DNA from: Cordilura impudica
Lineage: Eukaryota > Arthropoda > Insecta > Diptera > Scathophagidae
Assembly: GCA_963682025.1 (NCBI GenBank)
Contig: OY821517.1
Span: forward strand, 23,276,620-23,340,619
Reading direction: 5' to 3'
DNA: 64,000 bases
Both the position numbers and the translations under genes were made by a program. Numbering within the stretch: the stretch's first letter is position 1; each line of letters opens with the position of its first letter. Positions 56,864-64,000 of this stretch are shown piece after piece. Under the pieces are notes generated by a model that worked only from the letters and a program-made list of their open reading frames with translations, made no database searches and was not told the origin of the DNA.

Positions 56864-57589
56864 CTTAAATTGATTAGCATACCTTTAAGCTCTTATAAAA
56901 TTATTTATTAACAATGTCGATAGATGCTTGTGATAGATGCTTTTTGCCTGATGGACCTAAAAAGGGTGGCGGTGTGCTGTTGGCAGTAAGAGGTGACTTT
57001 TTCAGCCGGTTAGTGCCTTTAAATTATATTGGCGATATTGAGCAACAACTATGTGTTGAAGTCGCATTTTCTTATGCATTTGGTAAATCAATATTTTGTA
57101 TTGTATCGTATATACCAGGTATGGCCAACAAGTAGATCGCGATCGACCGGTCGATCGCGAAGCGATATTTGGTCGATCATAGTTTAATATTATTTTTTTA
57201 TTTATTAAAAAAAAATTTTTTATTTATTTTAAAAATTAAAAAAAAGCATAATTACTGAAACGTAGTATTTTAAAATTTTAAAACAGCAGACTGAGCATTT
57301 TTTATAGTGCAAAACTTGAGCACACAGAAAATACAAAAAAAACAATGCGGGTTGAGTTTGATACAGCAGTTGCATGCATTTTGTTTTTGTTTTAGTCACC
57401 AATGCATTTTTGTTGTTGGTTTGTTTGAAACCGTATACTTTTAAAAATCAACTGTGATTTTTTGTTTGATTGTGTTAAATAGCATTGCGATTTTTCATTG
57501 ATTTTATTTTGTAAAAATGTAACATCAATTTGTTTTCAGTGCACGATTTGAATTCGTGTAGTATTTTCTTCTTTCTTTCTTTCTTTTCT

Positions 57590-57745
57590 TCAAATTTTGG
57601 GCGTCCCCGCATTATTGTCAGATAGTGTCAATTGTTGTTAACTTCACTGCTGTGCAAAAAACTTCCATAAGCAAATTTTGGGCGTCCCTGCATTAGAGTT
57701 TTCAGATAGTGTCAATTGTTGTTAAATTCACTGCTGTGCAAAAAA
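57590..57745 (+). repeat. Tandem duplication in the hAT 2 leader
   Basis: Two copies of about 80 bp (starting CAAATTTTGGGCGTCCC at 57590 and 57674) contain GATAGTGTCAATTGTTGTTA and CACTGCTGTGCAAAAAA. The second copy ends at a splice-donor-like AAG|GTAAG context. The duplication lies directly ahead of the presumed leader intron and may be part of the promoter. Confidence 0.75.
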
Positions 57746-57813
57746 GTAAGTCCTTTTTTCTTTCTATGTTTTGTATTAATTTTAACGACTTGTATATATT
57801 TTTTGCAATTTAG
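57746..57813 (+). other. Putative leader intron of the hAT 2 gene
   Basis: GTAAGTCC at about 57746 and a pyrimidine-rich stretch ending TTTTTTGCAATTTAG at about 57813 fit a short fly intron. It ends 11 bases ahead of the start codon at 57825. It is not tested by any transcript. Confidence 0.5.
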
Positions 57814-57824
57814 TATCCATACAA

Positions 57825-59603
57825 ATGAGTAGCAAACCCAAAAAGTCTAAGACTTACCATTTTCACGAAGAATGGGAGCTTAATTACTTTTTTACCATGG
57901 TGAATGATAAATGTTGTTGCCTACTATGCAACGTTTCCGTAGCTGTTCCTAAAAAGGGTAATCTTGAGAGGCATTTTTTAACTTTACATAAAAATTATCA
58001 AACAAATTACCCACAAAATAGTGACATAAGAAAAAATAAAATTAGGGATCTTAAGGCTCAATTAAAAGCCCAACAAAATGCTTTTAAAAAGTCCATGTTG
58101 CAATCACGTGCGGTAACTCTTGCATCATTCAAAGTAAGCCATATTTTAGCAAAAAAATGTAAACCGTTTTCTGATGGGGAATTCATAAAAGAAGCTTTCT
58201 TGGAAATGTCAGATTCGCTTTTCAATGATTTCAAAAACAAGGCTGAAATAAATGCTGCAATAAAAAATCTACAATTATCTCGAAATTCTGTGATGCGACG
58301 GATTGAGAAAATGAGTGAAAATATAAGAGAACAGTTATATATACGTGATACAGCACAATTGCTCATTTATATTCGTATGGGTTTTCAAGATAATACATCA
58401 AAAGAAGAATTATTGGGTATGATTTCTCTGAAAGGAAGGACTAGAGGCGTAGATATATTCAACTCGTTTAAAAACTTTGTCAATAATTTGAAACTACCAA
58501 TTTGTAAATTAGTTTCCATGACAACGGACGGAGCAGCAGAAATGATTGGCCGTAAAAATGGATTTATCACTCTGTGCCAGCATGATGACGAATTCCCAAG
58601 TTTTTTGAGCTTCCACTGCATAATTCACCAACAAGTGTTAGCTAGCAAAAGACTAAATACAAAGGAAATAATGGACATTGCATTTAAAATTGTCAATTCG
58701 ATTCGAGGCAGTTCACTCAAGCGGCGTCTCTTCCAATTGCAACTTGATGAAGGACAACCAGAATTATTATTACATACCGATGTCAGGTGGCTTAGTAGAA
58801 GTAAATTCAAGCAACGATTTCGCGATTTATTCCCTGAGATAAAAGTTTTTCTCGGAGAGCAAGATCAAGAATGCGCAAATTTAAATGTCGAATCTTGGCT
58901 CAGTGATTTAGCGTTTCTTATAGATTTTACGTCGATATTAAGTGATTTAAATTTAGAATTGCAAGGAAAAAATAAGACAATAATTGAAATGATCAGTAGC
59001 ATTAATGCATACAAATCAAAATTTATTATGTTAATAGAAGATCTTCAACAAAGTAATTTAAATAACTTTCCAAATATGTCCGATCACTTACAAAAACATC
59101 AAAATTGTAATTATAACATTGAAAAATACATCGCAGAAATTAAAAAGGTGATTGATAATTTTGAGATCAGATTTCAAGATTTTGAAAAAGTTAAAGATAT
59201 TGTGCAGTATCTGTATTTTCCTTTTAAAAGGGATTTAAATGTAAAAGATATTGCCGCAAAAATTTCAGACACCTTTCATATGAAAAAAAACGCATTAGAA
59301 AACGAAATTTTAACCATGCAAAACGATTTAATCCTACAATCCAAGGAACTTGAGGACTTTTGGAAATTTGTTAATAGGGAAACATATCCAAATATCACAA
59401 AATGTAACGAATTTATAAATTCATGTTTTGGGTCCACATACTTATGTGAATCTGCTTTTTCTTATTTGAAATTTACAAAAAATAAACATCGTTCCCTATT
59501 AACGGATTCCCATACAGAAGACTCACTAAAATTAGCTTTGTCTGCATACACACCGAATTATGAACGGTTGGTTGAAGATATGCAGACGCAAACCTCCCAT
59601 TAA
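57825..59603 (+). CDS. hAT 2 transposase-like protein, 592 codons, first Asp block missing
   Basis: The full frame runs from ATG (preceded by CATACAA) to TAA. It contains a BED-type zinc finger (C32, C35, H50, H55), a helical linker, TTDGA with Asp235, the HCIIHQ block at 264-269 and the C-terminal CESAFSYLKF block with Glu542. This arrangement matches the hAT group related to GTF2IRD2/ZBED5. Between MSENIREQL and IRDTAQLLIYIR (residue about 172) about 20 residues appear to be missing. They normally hold ALDESTD and the first catalytic Asp. The frame is otherwise open, so a DNA-binding but catalytically dead protein could be made. Confidence 0.88.
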   Translation: MSSKPKKSKTYHFHEEWELNYFFTMVNDKCCCLLCNVSVAVPKKGNLERHFLTLHKNYQTNYPQNSDIRKNKIRDLKAQLKAQQNAFKKSMLQSRAVTLASFKVSHILAKKCKPFSDGEFIKEAFLEMSDSLFNDFKNKAEINAAIKNLQLSRNSVMRRIEKMSENIREQLYIRDTAQLLIYIRMGFQDNTSKEELLGMISLKGRTRGVDIFNSFKNFVNNLKLPICKLVSMTTDGAAEMIGRKNGFITLCQHDDEFPSFLSFHCIIHQQVLASKRLNTKEIMDIAFKIVNSIRGSSLKRRLFQLQLDEGQPELLLHTDVRWLSRSKFKQRFRDLFPEIKVFLGEQDQECANLNVESWLSDLAFLIDFTSILSDLNLELQGKNKTIIEMISSINAYKSKFIMLIEDLQQSNLNNFPNMSDHLQKHQNCNYNIEKYIAEIKKVIDNFEIRFQDFEKVKDIVQYLYFPFKRDLNVKDIAAKISDTFHMKKNALENEILTMQNDLILQSKELEDFWKFVNRETYPNITKCNEFINSCFGSTYLCESAFSYLKFTKNKHRSLLTDSHTEDSLKLALSAYTPNYERLVEDMQTQTSH

Positions 59604-60439
59604 TTAAAATTAATATGTATTTTTTTCAAGTAATAAATACGATTAATAAAAATTATCAAGTTGGTTTTACTATGTAGATCGCGACACATTTTTGAGATAA
59701 AAAGTCGATCTTAGGCACATACAAATTGGCCACCCCTGGTATATACCTCCTTCAAGTACTAGTGATATATATCAAAAACATTTATATAATATTAATTATG
59801 TTGTAAATTTATGTTAAAATAATCAAGAAGTTATAGTTTTGGGTGATTTTAATCTAAAAAATTTGACTTGGATATTTGAAGATAATACTCTTCTGCCATT
59901 TAATATGAAAAATGATATTGATGAAGATGTAATTAGTTTTTTCTTTTCTCACGATTTCAATCAAATTAAATACTTTAAAAATGATATTGGAAGAATTCTT
60001 GTTTTGTTTTTTGTATCAAATATAGTAAGAACATCTTGTAATTTATGTTTAAACCCCATTTCTAGGAATAATGTGCATCACAAAGCAATGGTGATAGATT
60101 TTGAATTTTACGTTTTCGAAAAAGAGGCTTCTTGTGGCACCAAATCTTAAAATTTCTTAAAGGGTAATTATCCAGCATTAAATGATTTTTTTGAGTCTGT
60201 TGACTGGTCAGCAATTTTCTATTGCAATGATTCTGATGAAATACTTAAATTTTTATATGATAAAATTGATTTTGCGATTTCCGTGATGGTGCCTTCTATG
60301 ACAACATCTCAAGGTCAAAAACCCCCTTGGTTAATAGAAGGCTTAATAACCTAAAACATATAAAGAAAGTAAAGAAAATGCTGATTTAAAATATTTTCAA
60401 CAAATTCGACGTGAATTCGATTTTTTACATAACTATTTG

Positions 60440-61660
60440 TATAAGCAATATAAATTAACATGGAAAGTAGGCTTAGCTCTGATCCTTCTGCATTTCGGAA
60501 TTTTATAAATAAAAAAGAAAGAACTCTGGTTATCCATGTAATATGTTTTATGGCTATAATGTTTCAAATAATAATATTGAATCTTGCAACTTGTTTGCGT
60601 CGTTTTTCCAGACTACTTTTACTGCACATAGTAACTATACAAGTGTAGATCACTTAAGTGCTCTATTTCTAAGCAACCTTGTCATAGAAATATCAGAAGA
60701 TGATGTTTCTTTATCTATTCTATCTTTAAAAGATAGTCCCTCATGTGTATTGGATTCAGTTCCACCTTTATTTTAAAAAAAATGTATAAGGTTTTTAGTC
60801 CGCCCCATAACAAAACTTTTTAATGCATGCTTAAAAAGTGGCAAATTTCCAGATCAGTGGAAATACTGTTGCGTGATTCCTATATTCAAATCTGATGATA
60901 AATCCAACGTTTTGAATTACAGGCCCATTGTTAAACAGTGTGTTCTGGCCAAAGTATTGGATAAGATTCTGTATAATAAACTATTTCATCATGTTTCATC
61001 AAAAATCTCAGTTTTTCAACATGGGTTTTTACCCGGTCGATCAACATGTACAAATTTAGTAGTATTCACTAATCAGATTATAGTTTCTATGGTGAATAGA
61101 AAACAAGTTGATGTGATATATACTGACTTTTCGAAGGCTTTTGATTCAGTTAATCATGATATTTTGTTAGAAAACTTCACCAATTTGGTATTAATGGAAA
61201 TTTGTTGCAGTTTTTTAAAAGTTTTCTAACGAATAGGAAATTAATAGTTAAAATTAGTTCATGCTTTTCGGAAAATTTAATTAATGCATATTCTGGTATT
61301 CCTCAGGGAACACATTTAGGTCCACTATTATTTTTAATTTTTATAAATGACCTACCTGACTGTTTGCAATTTTGTAAACCATTATTATTTGCCGATGATT
61401 TGAAATTATTTGCTGATATTACAAGTATATCACATTCAGTTATGCTTCAAAAAAGATTTGTTATCACTAAAAGAGTGGTGTGATTTAAACAGACTTGTTT
61501 TAAATATTGATAAATGTTGCGTTATGTCATATACTCATTGTCATAATCCTGTTTTTTATAATTACACTATAAGTGATGTCACTCTTGAGAGAGTTTTTGA
61601 AGTTAAAAATTTATGAGTTATTTTTGATTCTGAGTTGAAATTTCATAATCATATAAAATA
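60440..61660 (+). pseudogene. Non-LTR reverse transcriptase, first part
   Basis: After a disordered stretch (60460-60860) come [53 protein letters not shown] (first Asp), [32 protein letters not shown] and [10 protein letters not shown] (FADD catalytic box, about 61387). Frames change at about 61190 and 61450. A stop at 61614-61616 precedes the segment interrupted by the mariner at 61661. Confidence 0.88.
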
Positions 61661-62966
61661 ACGGGTGATTTTTTAAGAGCTTGATAACTTTTTTTAAAAA
61701 AAAAACGCATAAAATTTGCAAAATCTCATCGGTTCTTTATTTGAAACGTTAGATTGGTCCATGACATTTACTTTTTGAAGATAATTTCATTTAAATGTTG
61801 ACCGCGGCTGCGTCTTAGGTGGTCCATTCGGAAAGTCCAATTTTGGGCAACTTTTTCGAGCATTTCGGCCGGAATAGCCCGAATTTCTTCGGAAATGTTG
61901 TCTTCCAAAGCTGGAATAGTTGCTGGCTTATTTCTGTAGACTTTAGACTTGACGTAGCCCCACAAAAAATAGTCTAAAGGCGTCAAATCGCATGATCTTG
62001 GTGGCCAACTTACCGGTCCATTTCTTGAGATGAATTGTTCTCCGAAGTTTTCCCTCAAAATGGCCATAGAATCGCGAGCTGTGTGGCATGTAGCGCCATC
62101 TTGTTGAAACCACATGTCAACCAAGTTCAGTTCTTCCATTTTTGGCAACAAAAAGTTTGTTAGCATCGAACGATAGCGATCGCCATTCACCGTAACGTTG
62201 CGTCCAACAGCATCTTTGAAAAAATACGGTCCAATGATTCCACCAGCGTACAAACCACACCAAACAGTGCATTTTTCGGGATGCATGGGCAGTTCTTGAA
62301 CGGCTTCTGGTTGCTCTTCACTCCAAATACGGCAATTTTGCTTATTTACGAAGCCATTCAACCAGAAATGAGCCTCATCGCTGAACAAAATTTGTCGATA
62401 AAAAAACGGTTTTTCTGCCAACTTTTCTAGGGCCCATTCACTGAAAATTAGACGTTGTGGCAGATCGTTCGGCTTCAGTTCTTGCACGAGCTGTATTTTA
62501 TACGGTTTTACACCAAGATCTTTGCGTAAAATCTTCCATGTGGTCGAATAACACAAACCCAATTGCTGCGAACGGCGACGAATCGACATTTCACGGTCTT
62601 CAGTAACACTCTCAGAAACAGACGCAATATTCTCTTCTGTACGCACTGTACGCATTCGTGTGGTTGGTTTAATGTCCAATAAAGTAAACTGAGTGCGAAA
62701 CTTGGTCACAATCGCATTAATTGTTTGCTCACTTGGTCGATTATGTAGACCATAAATCGGACGTAAAGCGCGAAACACATTTCGAACCGAACACTGATTT
62801 TGGTAATAAAATTCAATGATTTGCAAGCGTTGCTCGTTAGTAAGTCTATTCATGATGAAATGTCAAAGCATACTGAGCATCTTTCTCTTTGACACCATGT
62901 CTGAAATCCCACGTGATCTGTCAAATACTAATGCATGAAAATCCTAACCTCAAAAAAATCACCCGT
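61661..62966 (-). mobile_element. DD41D mariner, apparently intact
   Basis: The inverted ends ACGGGTGATTTTTT are identical over 14 bp. TA flanks at 61659-61660 and 62967-62968. The size is 1,306 bp, normal for mariner, and it encloses one complete transposase frame. It interrupts the non-LTR gene in the middle of a conserved segment. Removal of the element and one TA restores HNHIKYITSNAMLGF. Confidence 0.95.
61768..62853 (-). CDS. DD41D mariner transposase, full-length
   Basis: The 361-codon frame has no internal stop. It starts MNRLTNEQRLQIIEF, with two helix-turn-helix regions in the first 115 residues. Catalytic Asp are at 159 (FSDEAHF), 252 (QQDGATC) and 294 (TPLDYF). The spacings are 92 and 41 residues, so this is the DD41D class (the rosa-type group). 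The protein would bind the terminal repeats and cut and paste at TA sites in the nucleus. It is the most intact mobile gene in the window. Its relatives at 9.5-22.5 and 43.8-45.1 kb are dead. Fitness for activity is inferred from frame and ends only. Confidence 0.93.
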   Translation of the reverse strand: MNRLTNEQRLQIIEFYYQNQCSVRNVFRALRPIYGLHNRPSEQTINAIVTKFRTQFTLLDIKPTTRMRTVRTEENIASVSESVTEDREMSIRRRSQQLGLCYSTTWKILRKDLGVKPYKIQLVQELKPNDLPQRLIFSEWALEKLAEKPFFYRQILFSDEAHFWLNGFVNKQNCRIWSEEQPEAVQELPMHPEKCTVWCGLYAGGIIGPYFFKDAVGRNVTVNGDRYRSMLTNFLLPKMEELNLVDMWFQQDGATCHTARDSMAILRENFGEQFISRNGPVSWPPRSCDLTPLDYFLWGYVKSKVYRNKPATIPALEDNISEEIRAIPAEMLEKVAQNWTFRMDHLRRSRGQHLNEIIFKK

Positions 62967-63525
62967 TACATAACATCGAATGCAATGTTGGGATTCATTA
63001 AACGAAATACTGCGGACTTTAGTGACCCTGTCGCATTAAAATCATTATATGTTTCTTTTGTTAGAAGTAAATAATTTGGAATATTGCTCTATAATCTGGA
63101 GTCCTTATTATGAAAGCCATTCTGCCAGAATTGAAAAAATTCAGAAACTATTTACAAAGTTTGCATTTAAGAAAATAAATTGGTCCGGAGATGTTCTTTC
63201 TTATGAAAGCAGCCGTAAATTTCTAGGACTACAATCTTTAAGAGATCGTAGATCATCATTTGCTATAATGTTTATATTCAATATTTTAACAAATAATATA
63301 TGTTGTGATGCTTTGTCTGATTTAGTGAGGGTTCATACTCCTCATCGCGATTTACGTTACTAGCGTTTATTTTATGAAGATTTTCATCGTACGAATTATG
63401 GGGTTAATGAACCAATTAAAAGATGTTTAAAGCTTTGTAACAGTTTCTCAATCCTTTTAAATTTCAGCTTAGATAAAAATAATTTTAAGTTGAACTTATT
63501 TAAGGTTTTCAATTAATTCATATTG
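62967..63525 (+). pseudogene. Non-LTR element, C-terminal region
   Basis: The frame resumes after the mariner at YITSNAMLGFIKRN, then SLYVSFVRS. After a frame break at about 63075 come NLEYCSIIWSPYY and KFLGLQSLRDRRSSFAIMF. A TAG interrupts after HRDLRY, then come NYGVNEPIKRCLKLCN and LFKVFN at the end. This matches the usual C-terminus of CR1/jockey-type ORF2 proteins. Confidence 0.85.
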
Positions 63526-63640
63526 TAAGTTTTTTTTTAACTAAAAAATATTAATTATAGTATAACATTATTATTATATTTTTATAGTCTGTAAGATGTA
63601 AATCAGTAGACTAAATAAATAAATAAATATTTATAATGAA

Positions 63641-63724
63641 ATATTTATAATGAAATTTAATGAATTTTATTTAAAAATTCACAATTTAGTGAATTTTATT
63701 TAAATATTTATAATTTTGAAAGAA
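63641..63724. other. AT-rich tail repeats near the Helitron/non-LTR joint
   Basis: ATATTTATAATGAAAT repeats twice, followed by inverted words around AATTCACAATTTAGTGAATT at 63676-63695. It cannot be assigned to one element. Confidence 0.4.
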
Positions 63725-63791
63725 AAAAATTGAATAAAAAAATAAAATTTCCTAGAATTTGCACTCGAATTTTGGGTGCTGGGCTCTCTTA

Positions 63792-64000
63792 GTTTTCGTA
63801 ATTGCTCTCCTCGTTTGTAATCGTTAAAATTTCCGAAATTCTTTTGCGTCTTTTTGCAAATCGGGCATGACATTGTTGGGGTTGTATTTGTCAGTTCGTT
63901 TACGGCTTTTCCGTCATCGATTGTCAGATGAAACTCGTAACTACATTCAAGATATATTCCTTCTCTACTTTTAAGCACTGCGGGCTTAATGTTGTCAAGT
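63792..64000 (-). pseudogene. Transib 3 fragment, right piece (runs off the window)
   Basis: Reading leftward the frame has YLECSYEFHLTIDDGKAVNEL and TMSCPICKKTQKNF, the block around the second catalytic Asp. It is equivalent to 46607-46790 of Transib 2. It stops at the Helitron 3' end. The N-terminal part lies beyond base 64000. Confidence 0.85.

Larger units (their letters stand above)
57116..59738 (+). mobile_element. hAT element 2 (GTF2IRD2/ZBED5-like group)
   Basis: The ends are CAGGTATGGCCAAC (57116) and, inverted, CAGGGGTGGCCAATTTG (59738). An exact 8-bp duplication GTATATAC flanks them (57108-57115 and 59739-59746). The subterminal parts carry TCGCGATC-type palindromes (TCGCGATCGACCGGTCGATC at 57141-57160). 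Only one gene is inside. Length 2.62 kb. Confidence 0.93.
56914..60345 (+). pseudogene. Non-LTR endonuclease domain, split by hAT 2
   Basis: The part at 56914-57115 reads GPKKGGGVLLAVRGDF and CIVSYIP. The part after 59739 reads PSSTSDIYQKHLYNI, then VIVLGDFNLKNLTW (the GDFN motif of APE endonucleases) and MVPSM at about 60290. Joining across one GTATATAC copy keeps the frame. Stops at 59815 and 60149 show decay. The N-terminal catalytic residues are missing. Confidence 0.85.
56897..63640 (+). mobile_element. Non-LTR element (CR1/jockey type) split by hAT 2 and a mariner
   Basis: Endonuclease, reverse transcriptase and the C-terminal region follow in order. The 3' end has TAAATAAATAAATAAAT at about 63611-63628, a short-repeat tail in place of poly(A). 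Without hAT 2 and the mariner it is about 2.8 kb. The 5' end lies inside the endonuclease. Target copies could not be delimited because both flanks are AT-rich. Confidence 0.8.
55504..63791 (+). mobile_element. Helitron-like element, copy 7, in three pieces
   Basis: Pieces at 55504-55788, 56864-56896 and about 63725-63791 together follow the family in order. They run from TAATTATAATTAATAGGC (5' end, eroded) through AAATTGATTAGCATACCT to CCTAGAATTTGCACTCGAAT and the 3' end. It split Transib 3 and was then split by two non-LTR elements. Confidence 0.72.

Overview
The window looks like nuclear DNA of a higher (schizophoran) fly. It is AT-rich and full of insect transposons: BEL/Pao, jockey/CR1-like non-LTR elements, Transib, hAT, Tc1/Tc3, DD41D mariners and short Helitron-like insertions. 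It also carries the hairpin-ended repeats with (CCGT)n runs that are common in Diptera. I found no convincing host protein gene, no rRNA or tRNA gene and no CRISPR array. The fly assignment is inference from element types and base composition.

Layout. 1-8.5 kb: minisatellites, an (AAAAATG)n-type array, one 0.8-kb hairpin-ended repeat, a dead reverse transcriptase and a fragment of an orphan transposon-like protein. 8.58-25.85 kb: a deep nest of transposons. A non-LTR reverse transcriptase on the minus strand is split by a hAT element (8 bp target duplication). The hAT is split by a DD41D mariner and by a Tc3-like element. The mariner is split by a Transib with CACAGTG-type ends. The Transib is split by a BEL/Pao retrotransposon that carries an internal 1.08-kb tandem rearrangement. 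The Tc3-like copy holds a Helitron. At each level checked, taking out the insert and one target copy restores the reading frame of the host element.

25.85-42.7 kb: Tc1 remnants hit by Helitrons, an AT-rich desert, a 39-bp coding-phase minisatellite, a head-to-tail array of three hairpin-ended repeats, a MITE, a GC-richer island with promoter-like signals on the minus strand, and degenerate GGTTA repeats. 42.7-47.6 kb: an orphan transposon-like gene with a putative intron, split precisely by a mariner, followed directly by a second Transib on the opposite strand. 47.6-55 kb: mariner fragments, a Helitron and a 2.2-kb foldback.

55.4-64 kb: a second nest. A Transib fragment is split by a Helitron. 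The Helitron is split by two non-LTR elements. The second of these is split by a hAT with a 592-codon open frame and by a DD41D mariner with an intact 361-codon transposase. The 61.66-62.97 kb mariner is the only element that looks capable of making a complete enzyme. The region behaves as a graveyard of elements that insert into one another, which suggests heterochromatin or another gene-poor region.
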